DNA from: Paramacrobiotus metropolitanus
Taxonomy: Eukaryota > Tardigrada > Eutardigrada > Parachela > Macrobiotidae
Assembly: GCF_019649055.1 (NCBI RefSeq)
Contig: NW_026570292.1
Span: 620,001-684,000, forward strand
Direction: 5' to 3'
Length of the DNA: 64,000 bases
This document shows positions 54,752-64,000 of the stretch, piece by piece. The translations under genes and the position numbers were made by a program. Each line of letters opens with the position of its first letter. Positions within the stretch are counted from its first letter, which is position 1. The notes under the pieces were generated by a model that was given only the letters and a program-made list of their open reading frames with translations, had not been told where the DNA came from and ran no database searches.

Positions 54752-55149
54752 TGTAACATGATTTATCATGTGTACATGCACAACGTATGTACTGGTCGTT
54801 GGCATAACAGTAACAGTGAGTTGTTACACAACTCACTGGCCAACAGAGTTGTTACACAATGCATAAGTGCCGGTTGGCGTTCGAGCCACAGTGCGTTGCT
54901 GTATAACGCACTGGCCAACAAAGGCATATTACGCAACACGGAAGTGCATCCGTTTGAATGTCATAACTTCTATTCACTATACGCCAATAACGTTGTGTAA
55001 CTGGACGTTGTCTTGTCCATCTGTTCTCATATATAAGTCCTATGTTTTCAATACTAAAAATCGTTGATAGTTTTAGTCAGTCTTAGATCAATAAAGACTT
55101 ATACCATCTAGCCAGCTTTGAGTTACAGTTAGTAAGAACCTACGTTACA
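54752..55149 (+). repeat. 5' LTR
   Basis: 398 bp bounded by TGTAAC...GTTACA. TATATAA at 55030-55036 is a candidate promoter and AATAAA at 55090-55095 the polyadenylation signal, an order that fits a short R region. It contains internal near-repeats (AACTCACTGGCCAACA / AACGCACTGGCCAACA). Confidence 0.95.
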
Positions 55150-55151
55150 AA

Positions 55152-55170
55152 TGGTGGCTCCAGTGGTCTT
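55152..55170 (+). other. Primer binding site (candidate)
   Basis: TGGTGGCTCCAGTGG begins two bases after the 5' LTR, and TGG would pair with the CCA end of a tRNA. The tRNA cannot be named from the sequence alone. Confidence 0.6.
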
Positions 55171-55444
55171 TAAAGTGTTTACTATCAACCTCCATTGACC
55201 TTTCCACACTGATCCCACTGTATCTACCGATCTTTATGGATTACAATGGATTACATTTGACCTTTATGTACTAAACTGACATCATAGTTCCATACAGCTT
55301 ACTACATAAGTGAACTATCGGTTCCGATCCAGCTGTCTACATCTGACATTTCAGTCCGATTCCTGTTTCTGCTATAACCCTGACCTTTCCATATTTGTCC
55401 ACCATATGTACTGAACGGATTACTCTGTGACCTCTTATCAGTTG

Positions 55445-55969
55445 ATGCCGAACACTCGTAGTAACACCGACATACCGGATAAGAATTTTGAGCAAACCGA
55501 CATCGAGCTGCGCCTTGCCAACCAGGCAGGTAAGACACGCAATACTGACAATAGAGCGACAGACACAGACAGTGACCTTTCCACAACATCAACGCCAAAT
55601 CCAGCAACAATGACCACTATCACATTTGAGGATACCCAAGTGCAAGCAATCCATACAGGACTACAACCACTGATTTCAAAACACGACATCCTCAGACGGT
55701 TTAGCCTAAACGACATCCCAATCCTAATTGACCTTTACAACGTGATCACTGTTACTGACGAAGCTGACGCACTATCCCAACTCCAAAATGGAACTTTTCC
55801 ATTCAAGATGTCCAAGGCTGACCTTAAAGCATTGTATCTAGCAACAAAGGATAGGGCCTTCCAGTCATTAATCAACACAAACAATGTGTACGGAAGAAAG
55901 ATCGACCAACTTCTTCAAGAAATGACCTCACTTAAACAACAACAACAGCAACAACAACAGCAACAACAA

Positions 55970-56007
<38 letters not shown>

Positions 56008-57022
56008 TCAACAGCAACAACAACAGCAACAAACTGGATCAACTCCCATTACTACCATTCTTCAAACGTCCGGAATGCAACTTTCTCCTAAAGATTTCCC
56101 GAAATTTGGCGGTGAGTCACACGAAGATGTACGCGAGTTTACCGAACGCTACGAAAGTTTTACCCGAGTTTATGGATGGACGGAAGCGACAAAACTGACG
56201 AATCTTAACTTGTGCTTCATCAACAATGCCTTAAGATGGTGGGAATCGGAGCAAACCAAACATGTAACCTGGATCAGCGCGAAGAACGCCCTGCTTAAAA
56301 TTTTTGGCCCTACTGACCTGGACTACGACCTGAAGAAGGAAGAATACCAGAACCTAGCGAAGTCGGATCCTCCATCATACGTCACGAAAGTCCTGAAAAT
56401 GTTTGATGTCATCAACCCTACAGCCACTGAGCACGAAAAGGCGAACGAATTATTTCGTGAACTCCCGACACGCATGAAATCGAACTTTGTCACCAATCGA
56501 CCGACAACCGTAGCCCAGTTCCTGGACAAGCTGAAGACCGAGGCAACTAAGGAGCAGTACAAGGAAAAGGCCCAAAGGGAATCAGAGGCTGATGACTCAA
56601 AAGCAAAGGTTTTCTTTACGGAAACACGGAACAGCGAAATAACTGATTTGTCTAAACGCCTGGATCAAGTAGTCAACATTGTGGAAAACATAACACGAGG
56701 ATCCCAGCCCAACTTCCGGCGTAACGAAAGCCGATTTAACGGACGCAACACTCGTTCAGATGCAATATGTCACCGCTGTGGTAATAAAGGTCATATGCAG
56801 AAGGACTGTTGGACAAAATGCAATAAATGTGGAAGAAAAGGTCATGTCGCTCGCGAATGCAGAAGCCAGGGACGAAATACGGACCAGAATTACAGAAGAA
56901 ACCCGAACAATTTTTCCAGGGGAGGAAATTCTAACCGCGACAGTAATAATAACAATAGGCAACCGTCGTACTTCAGCTACGAAGAACACGACGACACACT
57001 GGAAATACCTGAGTTAAACTAA
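55445..57022 (+). CDS. gag: gag polyprotein of the Ty3/gypsy element
   Basis: 525 residues from ATG 55445 (MPNTRSNTDIPDKNFEQ). It forms the capsid and binds the element RNA. A long Gln tract, mixed CAA/CAG with one His, lies at about 55936-56030. The capsid-like region follows (FPKFGGESHEDVREFTERY, WWESEQTKHVTW). Two CCHC zinc knuckles, CHRCGNKGHMQKDC and CNKCGRKGHVAREC, lie near 56766-56862, followed by an Arg/Asn-rich tail. The frame is intact. The next coding frame is offset by +1 relative to gag, which could reflect a normal frameshift for pol expression. Confidence 0.93.
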
Positions 57023-57039
57023 AGGCCGTGGCAGATAAG

Positions 57040-57800
57040 GCTCTTTTGCTACGGTAAACAATCAACTGGTCTGTACAAATTCGACATCCGGCGCAATAAC
57101 CTGCAAAGTACGAGTTGACAATGAGCCAATAGAAGCCATCGTAGATACCGGATCAGAATTTCAATAATAAATCAGAAATTTTTTGAGAAAAAGAATTTGA
57201 CTAAACAACCATGGAACGGTACCATCGCAACGTCCGCATCAGGTGATAAACTCAACATTTCAGGATCATGCAGAGTCCCCATAGATTTGATGAAAGAGAG
57301 AGTATGGGTGAAAGCAGCCATACTAGAGGGTTCCCATATGCCATGCTGCTTGGGACCGACTATCTTCGGTCAACACCCTTTGTGATTGATTTCAAACAAA
57401 ATAAAGTCTTCAATCCCAGGGCACGTCTAATGGCCGATTTAAAGAACACCATGCCAGTACCATCCACGAATACGCTACTCCGCAACCGGACATCCTCAGC
57501 ACAACCTTTGCCCAAGTTTGGCCGATTTGGTCGGAGGGTTGGAGATGTACGAACACCCAATCAAACGCGCGATGAGAAAGAGGAGCAGCACTGTTCATCA
57601 GTGAAGAACCTAGAATCACTGAAGGCATGATGTTAACAAAGAAGTCTCCGGAGAAGAAAGAAGTAGAGAGAGAAGAGAAGAAAGAAGAGAGAAGAGAAAA
57701 GATTGAAGAAGAGAGAGATAAAGAAAGAGAAGAGGAGGAGAAGGCGTACGCAGAAGAAAATGGGCAGTTAAGCCCGAAAGACCTCCTGGGGACTCATCAA
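57040..57800 (+). pseudogene. pol: pol: aspartic protease and linker, frame-broken
   Basis: The protease active site AIVDTGSEF lies near 57137-57163. Coding similarity then continues in successive frames from about 57165, 57345, 57590 and 57785, each step equivalent to one missing base. An ILEGSHMPC / GTDYLRSTPFVIDF-type region marks the end of the protease fold. The linker at 57650-57745 is purine-rich and encodes mostly Glu, Lys and Arg. As written, no single product can be made. Confidence 0.75.
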
Positions 57801-57823
57801 AATTTATAGAGGACCAGCTGTCA

Positions 57824-60735
57824 ATGGCCGACATTGAAGATATGGTCAAGCTAGGACCGGAACTCACCGGTGAAGAGAAGAAAATGCTCCTGAAATTACT
57901 GTTTAAATACCGCGAGATTTTTCCAACGAAGCAGTCACCAATGGGACGTGCAAATTGTGCGAAGTGTTACATCGACACCGGTAATAACGAACCAACATCA
58001 AGGCACCTGAGACGATTTTCTCAGTGGGAACGTGAGGCAATTGATAAGCAAATAGATGAATGGATACACCTAGGAATAATATCACCTTGCCAATCCCAGT
58101 ATGCAGCTAATTTAGTTCCAATACAACAAAAAGATAAAATTCGTATATGTGTGGACTATCGGGACCTCAACAAAATTACTGTCAAAGATAAATACCCGAT
58201 TCCAAGGATCGATGACTGCTTAGAATCGCTTAGAGGTAGTAAATATTTTACTAGTCTAGATCTAGTTCAAGGATACCTGCAAATTCCGATTGAAGAATCA
58301 TCCAAGGTGAAAACAGCTTTCCTTACTTCGACAAACCAATACCAATTCGAGGTGATGCCTTTTGGCCTTACCAATGCCCCGCGACATTCCAGCGCATGAT
58401 GAATAAAATTTTTACCGGATTAATTGGCCAATACATCGTTATTTACCTGGATGATATAAACATCCATAGCCGGACATTTCAGGAACACCTTGAGCATTTA
58501 GAAACAGTTTTACAAAGATTAACGGCAGCAGGACTAAAACTTAAACCATCAAAGTGCAACTTTGGACACCGTGAAGTAGAATTTTTGGGACATCTTGTCA
58601 ATCCAGACGGCATATTACCCAATCCCAAAAGAGTAGAAGCCATACAAAACTACCAAGCCCCGACAACCAGGAAACAACTTCGAGGATTTATCGGGATGGT
58701 CGGATATAGCAAGTTTATCCCGAACCTCGCTACAATATCGGCACCCTTACATCAACTGACCTGCAAAGACACACCTTTCCAGTGGACAGAAACACAGCAG
58801 AAAGCTTTTGAAACATTGAAGCGAGCATTAACAACGAAACCCATTCTGGCACATTTCGACCGGAATTTACGGCACATAGTGGAGACGGACGCCAGTGGTG
58901 TTGGACTCGGTGCTGTTCTACACCAAGTCGAAAACGACGGAAGGAAAACGGTCATCACCTACGCGAGTAAAGCTTTATCAAAATCCGAACGGAACTACAG
59001 CGCCACGGAACAGGAATTATTAGCAGTAGTGTGGGCACTCGACAAGTTTCGCCCATATATAGGCGATCCAAATAGAACTTTTGAAGTTATAACGGACCAC
59101 AATGCTCTGCGAGGACTTATAAACGCAAAGAATCTTACAGGACGTCACGCACGTTGGATTTTAAGGTTACGGCAGTATAATTTTAATATCGGATACAGAG
59201 CCGGAAAAGAGAACGTTGTCGCCGATTGCCTGTCAAGATATCCTTTCGACAATTCCAACACGCCTAAAAATCTGAAATTTGCCAACCCGTTATTTCACAT
59301 AACGACTTCCAACCTAAAACAAGAGCAACAGACAGACAACTTCTGCAGACGAATTTCCAGTATCCTTAAAGGCCCGACGCACACCGAAGCCTATAAATAC
59401 CGGCGTACACGATTCACGTTGATAGCTGACTTACTGTATCGCATAGCATACCGGAACGATAAAATAGTTACCCTGTTAGTCATCCCCAGATCAATGCAGA
59501 AAGAAGTTTTACATAATGCTCACGACGCAAATGGACATTTTGGAACTGAAAAGATGTACCACCAACTTCACGACAAATACTACTGGCCCGGCATGACGGA
59601 CTCCATATCTGCATATATTAAACAATGTATTCCCTGTAATGTTAAAAAGCCTCCACCAGGCAAACCCTCTGGTTTGATGCAACCATTTCCCGTGGAAGGA
59701 CCTTGGCACACCATCGGAATAGACTACCAAGGCCCGTATACAACATCCTCAAAGGGGAACCAATACGTTATAGTTGCAATCGACCACCTGTCCAAGTGGA
59801 TAGAAACAAAAGCCGTAAGAAATGCCACAGCAGAGAACGCCGCTAAATTTATAATGGAGCAAATCATCCTACGTCATGGGGTACCTAAATACATCGTATC
59901 CGATCGAGGGAGACATTTTTGCAATGATCTTTTGTCACAGTTGACGAAGCTTCTAAACTGCAAACAACGGTTTACGACTTCATATCATCCACAAAGTAAT
60001 GGAATGACAGAGCGAGCAAACAAGACTATTGCTGAATGTCTGTCGAAATACTGCGACGACCACAACAAATGGGATAACTACTTGCCCTTCGTAACACACT
60101 GCATTAATACAACCGTCAACGCCACTACAAAATACTCTCCATACGAACTCCTACATGGACGCCAAGCAACATCTGCCCTCGACACAGCATTAAACCAACC
60201 GGAAGCCATTCACGACCTTGACCATTACGTGAAAGAAACTACGGAGTATATAAAAGATGCACAGGAACTAGCCAAACTACGATGTATCGATGGAAACGAA
60301 AGAAATCAAGTACCGTATAACGAGAGGAGAGTAGCTGCGCAGTACGAACCAAATGACCTTGTGTACCGCTGGAACGTACCTCGGCTTGTTAACAAAGATG
60401 GCAAAATTATCCCAGCCGACACTCGGCTTACCACCAAACTGCTTAAACATTGGCACGGACCGTATCGCGTAATCCGACAGTTGAACAACGTTAACTACGA
60501 AATTGAGAACATAAACGGAAAACGCAAGAAGGACGTTGTCCACGTTTCCCAACTGAAACCGTGGTACGACAAGTTAGATGAAGAGGAGAATATCCAATTC
60601 GCTAAAACGACTCCAAAAGAACAACATACAACAGAGAACAGAGACATTGGAAGCAACACCAAAACACCACACAGGGACAACAATGAGCCAAGATACAATT
60701 TACGTGAAAGAAAAACAAGACCAGTTTATAAATAA
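57824..60735 (+). CDS. pol: pol: reverse transcriptase, RNase H and integrase (one frame break)
   Basis: The reverse-transcriptase part (57824-58399) has IRICVDYRDLNKIT, SLDLVQGYLQIPI and MPFGLTNAP. The frame then steps by one base at the C run near 58378 and resumes (58396-60735) with the catalytic YLDDINIHS. RNase H follows (VETDASGVGLGAVLHQ, TDHNALRGL). Integrase has an HHCC finger (HDANGHFG ... CIPC), then IGIDYQGPY and IVSDRGRHFCND for the catalytic Asp residues. A GPY/F-type module (WHGPYRVIRQ) and a basic C-terminus (LRERKTRPVYK) follow. No chromodomain is seen. All catalytic motifs are preserved, unlike in an old decayed copy. Confidence 0.9.
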
Positions 60736-60749
60736 TTTTCAATTATTTT

Positions 60750-60765
60750 TTCTTTAGAAGAGGAG
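60750..60765 (+). other. Polypurine tract
   Basis: AGAAGAGGAG directly abuts the 3' LTR at 60766. It is the usual plus-strand primer site. Confidence 0.8.
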
Positions 60766-61163
60766 TGTAACATGATTTATCATGTGTACATGCACAACGT
60801 ATGTACTGGTCGTTGGCATAACAGTAACAGTGAGTTGTTACACAACTCACTGGCCAACAGAGTTGTTACACAATGCATAAGTGCCGGTTGGCGTTCGAGC
60901 CACAGTGCGTTGCTGTATAACGCACTGGCCAACAAAGGCATATTACGCAACACGGAAGTGCATCCGTTTGAATGTCATAACTTCTATTCACTATACGCCA
61001 ATAACGTTGTGTAACTGGACGTTGTCTTGTCCATCTGTTCTCATATATAAGTCCTATGTTTTCAATACTAAAAATCGTTGATAGTTTTAGTCAGTCTTAG
61101 ATCAATAAAGACTTATACCATCTAGCCAGCTTTGAGTTACAGTTAGTAAGAACCTACGTTACA
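60766..61163 (+). repeat. 3' LTR
   Basis: Matches the 5' LTR over 398 bp with no difference seen. TATATAA at 61044-61050 and AATAAA at 61104-61109. Confidence 0.95.
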
Positions 61164-61167
61164 GGCC

Positions 61168-62470
61168 GTTACATTTTTGCACCAATTGCCTTTGAAACGA
61201 TGGGACCATGGAGACCCTCTATCGCAAAAGTATTAGGCAAAAGACTGCAGCTACATACCGGGGAGTCTCGCTCACACGAATTTCTGCGACAACGATTGTC
61301 GCTTGAAATTCAAAGAGGGAACGCGATATCTGTATTCGGGGCCGTTGGTGAAGCGGATAAATTTACCTGTTGTAACTCTTTCTTGTATTAGTGTAATCTA
61401 TTATGTTTCGATACATTGCGCGATTTGACCAATAAAAAATATACCTGGAAAGACAGATTTAATAGGAGGTAACTTGTAGGTGACTTGTGTAGGGTCCCGG
61501 TAGCAAGCACGTACTTAAACGACACGTACCGGTTTTCATTCGTCCGTATTGGTCATCTGGTCCATCCACCGCACGCACGACACTGCTTTGCAACAATCGC
61601 AAATTTTTGCGGGTGCATTTAGACAGATTCGTAATATTATTTCAGTTCTCAGTTAATGCTTGTCGGCGTGGAAACGTACAGCATTATCCGCAGCTGGCCC
61701 AATTTTGGTGATCTTGCAAATTTTCCTTTATGTTTGGAACAGTGCCTGTAGATTGCGACTTTAAGGACCACCGGACAATAACAATAAGCAAAGAAATTGT
61801 TTTCAATAAGACGGGAAATACCTGGGCCGCACGCCATCCCGTGTGCTGTATTTGGCTTGCATAGACTATTCAGATGCAGCGAACCGCAAAACATTGACTG
61901 TGCAGCGTATATAAAACTGCTCACCTTAAATACCGCACCGGAACGTCCTGTGTCTCTCGCAAACAGTTCTTCGTGGTATGCTCTGACGTATAACTACCAC
62001 GGGACTGCTCATTATCCCCGGCCTTTTCTGAGAGATGCCAATCAGTCGGTTTCCTTCTATTCAAACAGTGCCGTCAACCGTCGCCTGTGATTCTTTCAGT
62101 TGCCGAGTTTATTGTTGTGCTCAATGAAGGCGAAAAGGAGGATGTCCTTGAGAAGGCGTTTATTTATATTGACTACCGAGGTGGCTCTTTTTGGTACATA
62201 CCCAGTTTACTTCACGAATCTGCTCGTAAGCATCCAGAGCAGTGAAGTTAGCAAGATGAACTGATGCTCAAGAATTACTTCCTATTTTTTCATTTATATA
62301 CAGTATGTACAATTTTTTTAAACACTTCTGCAGGACGGGATTGACAGCAGCAGTGCGGAGTGTGATGCTGAATGGCTAGAAATGATTCCATGATCATCCA
62401 TAATTCCATGATCATTTGTCGAATGCTGTGCATCGTAAAGTGATCGCAAGCCTGAACACACAATTCACGA
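61168..62470. other. Region between the Ty3/gypsy element and the GPCR gene
   Basis: Continues the host sequence interrupted at 54748. It contains a third, decayed copy of the LRR C-terminal segment (separate entry). ORFs at 61200-61391 and 61797-62090 have no recognisable domain. The GPCR promoter should lie in the last few hundred bases, but no clear motif stands out. Confidence 0.4.
61560..61720 (-). pseudogene. Decayed LRR C-terminal segment (copy 3)
   Basis: Minus-strand reading aligns with copies 1 and 2: a TAATGCTGTACGTTTCCACGCCGAC-type stretch corresponds to the LTSVK region. Then AAAATTTGCGATTGTTGC encodes KICDCC, matching KICGCC in copy 1, and RWMDQM follows. The homology ends within about 150 bp and stop codons interrupt it. 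GGAAAGACAGATT at about 61447 also matches the flank at 54535. Confidence 0.65.
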
Positions 62471-63871
62471 ATGCCGAATACGACCAATTACAACACAACC
62501 ACGCGGGACATCGTTATCTGGATAACCTTTAGCAGTGTTGTGGACCTGATCAGCAGCTTCATGATTCTTCTCCTGATGGCCGTCCTCATTCGCCGCCGGC
62601 TGCACAAATTCGGCTCTGGATGGCTTATTCTGCACTATTTGTGCTTGAATCTCTTTCTCTGTTGGGTACAGTTTCCACTGGACGCTGTGCCCTTTCTCCG
62701 GCATGCTCTCCATAAACCGGTGCACCTGAACTGTGCTCTGGTGTACTTTGTCAACTTTGTCGTATACGACGCGCTCAGTTGGTCGTTTGTTGGGCTGAGC
62801 GTCAACCGGCTGTTCAGTGTTGTGTATTTCGATCGCTACCGTGAATTATCGAGCCCGAAGATAGTTTTGCCCAGATTGCGACAGCGTGGGTTATTGCGAT
62901 CGTTCTAAGCGTGCACCGGTACATCGATCCAAAGGTAATTAATTTCTAAGAAAACAAGAAAGAAAATCAGTCTTACCCATAATCTGGGTTTTTTAATTGT
63001 CTGCATGTACAGTAGTCAACGATTCAGTGTTGTGATGGTTCATTCTGTTCCGAAAGGTCACCATCCCACTGATGCTGAACGGCGCATGTTACAAAAAAGA
63101 AGAAGATACCTGGGCTTCCCGCGGGATTTCTTTCATCTCGGTAGCGCTACCGCTAAGCATCATCGGGTCAACGTATGTGTACATCTTCGTCAGCTGGAAG
63201 AGGCATATTCGTCGACGATTTAACGGTGAGATTATTCGCATCCGGAAACGCATGGAGAAGCGCTTGCTGGCAACCAGAATCCTCTTCTGCTGTTTTGCCT
63301 GGTACTGTGTATGCTTCGTGCCCTTGTCCTTGTTCGGAGCCGGTTTCTTCCAACCGGAAAACCCCTTTGACCTGACAATATTTATCGTGTCCAAAGGAAT
63401 ACTGTGGTTCGCCTACGTTACGGATTGTGTAAGTACCGTATATAATTTTCCTACTAATAAGCAAAATGTGATATTTGTTTCTGAGTGATGGTCACTTTAA
63501 TAATTTGTAAAGAGGCAATATCAAATTTCAAAACGATTAAGGGAAGTGACCAGATACATAGCACTAACTCGTGTGTAATCCAAAAAAGTGTTTCGACGCG
63601 GAAGCGAATGTTCCCGTGCATTTACACGAATTTAGTGCCGTGCACCGAGTCACCTCGCTTAAGACTTTTCCAAAAAGAAGTTACAAAATACATACTACAG
63701 CGTACATCATTGCAGGCATTCTTCTATATTTTGAATCTGGAGTATCGGCGAGATGCGATTGAGATACTGAAATGTGTTTGCGCCAAGTATCGATCAAAAA
63801 GTTGTCTTGGCGTTCTGAACTTGAAACGATCCGATGTACATCCGGTAGATCCCTGGAGTGCGGCAAAATAA
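62471..63871 (+). CDS. Rhodopsin-like (class A) orphan GPCR, 3 exons
   Basis: Exons are 62471-62934, 63057-63428 and 63716-63871. Junctions fit (CCAAAG then GTAATT; GTAAGT donor; TTGCAG acceptor) and phase is 0 at both. The N-terminus MPNTTNYNTTTRDIV has N-glycosylation sequons. TM1 and TM2 are clear (SVVDLISSFMILLLMAVLI, WLILHYLCLNLFLCWVQF). TM3 ends in LSVNRLFSVVYF, with NRL in place of DRY. TM4 is read only in a shifted frame (ATAWVIAIVLSVHRYIDPK). Exon 2 gives TM5, a basic loop and TM6 (FCCFAWYCVCFVPLSLFG). TM7 spans exons 2-3 and lacks a clear NPxxY. The C-terminus ends DPWSAAK. The frame steps back one base near 62872-62878 (a T run). Without that step the protein stops before TM4. The ligand cannot be inferred. 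Confidence 0.75.
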
Positions 63872-64000
63872 CCAAAGAACATTAAAAATATAGATATGTG
63901 CGTTGCTACATTGTTATAGGGATTCTCGTTTGTTAATTTAATAATGCGATGTTGCAATACTTTCCAATGGTATCGGTGGTTTGACTGATTTCGGTGTTTG

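Larger units (their letters stand above)
54748..61167 (+). mobile_element. Ty3/gypsy LTR retrotransposon, recent insertion
   Basis: A complete element of about 6.4 kb. LTRs of 398 bp at 54752-55149 and 60766-61163 appear identical and start TGTAAC / end GTTACA. A GGCC target duplication lies at 54748-54751 and 61164-61167. The order is LTR, PBS, gag with poly-Gln and two CCHC knuckles, protease, reverse transcriptase, RNase H, integrase, polypurine tract, LTR. The pol order (integrase after RNase H) defines Ty3/gypsy. No envelope ORF is present. Identical LTRs mean a young insertion, yet the pol frame is broken several times (see the pol entries). Confidence 0.96.

Overview
This is nuclear DNA of an animal. 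Genes are split by GT-AG introns, exons are GC-richer than the AT-rich introns, and the protein families are metazoan: antenna-bearing glutamate dehydrogenase, Homer, an ANKLE1-type GIY-YIG protein, a rhodopsin-like GPCR, and DNA polymerase delta subunit 2. The combination suits a small invertebrate, possibly a tardigrade. The phylum is inference and should be treated as low confidence.

Left part (1-32 kb), minus strand. A GC-rich candidate first exon lies at the left edge. Mitochondrial glutamate dehydrogenase follows in 7 exons (2046-7727), and all phases close to a 563-residue protein. Next is a Homer synaptic scaffold gene (9758-28370) in 8 exons, including a 25-nt microexon and a 12.7-kb first intron. 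Its phases also close, to 382 residues. No independent gene could be supported inside the large intron.

Middle (32-39 kb), plus strand. A three-exon gene encodes a short ANKLE1/LEM-3-type GIY-YIG protein (258 residues) with a degenerate second motif. It is followed by a gene joining a Trp/Gly/Asn/Ser repeat region to a catalytically degenerate GH16-like domain. The reading frame of that gene breaks near its 3' end.

Right part (39-62 kb). This is a patchwork of duplications and gene pieces. It holds a 1.3-kb tandem duplication carrying a decayed piece of the GH16-like gene, three copies of a leucine-rich-repeat gene's C-terminal segment, an isolated CWF19L2 exon, a 5' fragment of POLD2, six copies of a short palindrome, a P-loop GTPase with a cysteine-rich tail, a decayed C2H2 reverse-transcriptase gene lying antisense to the GTPase 3' end, and a very young Ty3/gypsy element with identical 398-bp LTRs. 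A three-exon GPCR gene closes the window.

The genes with closed frames all lie left of about 37.8 kb. To the right nearly every gene has one-base frame breaks. In the Ty3/gypsy pol region five successive breaks all step in the same direction, and two near-identical 1.3-kb copies differ mainly in homopolymer length. Some of the apparent pseudogenes may therefore be consensus errors in repetitive sequence, while others (LRR, reverse transcriptase) look truly decayed.
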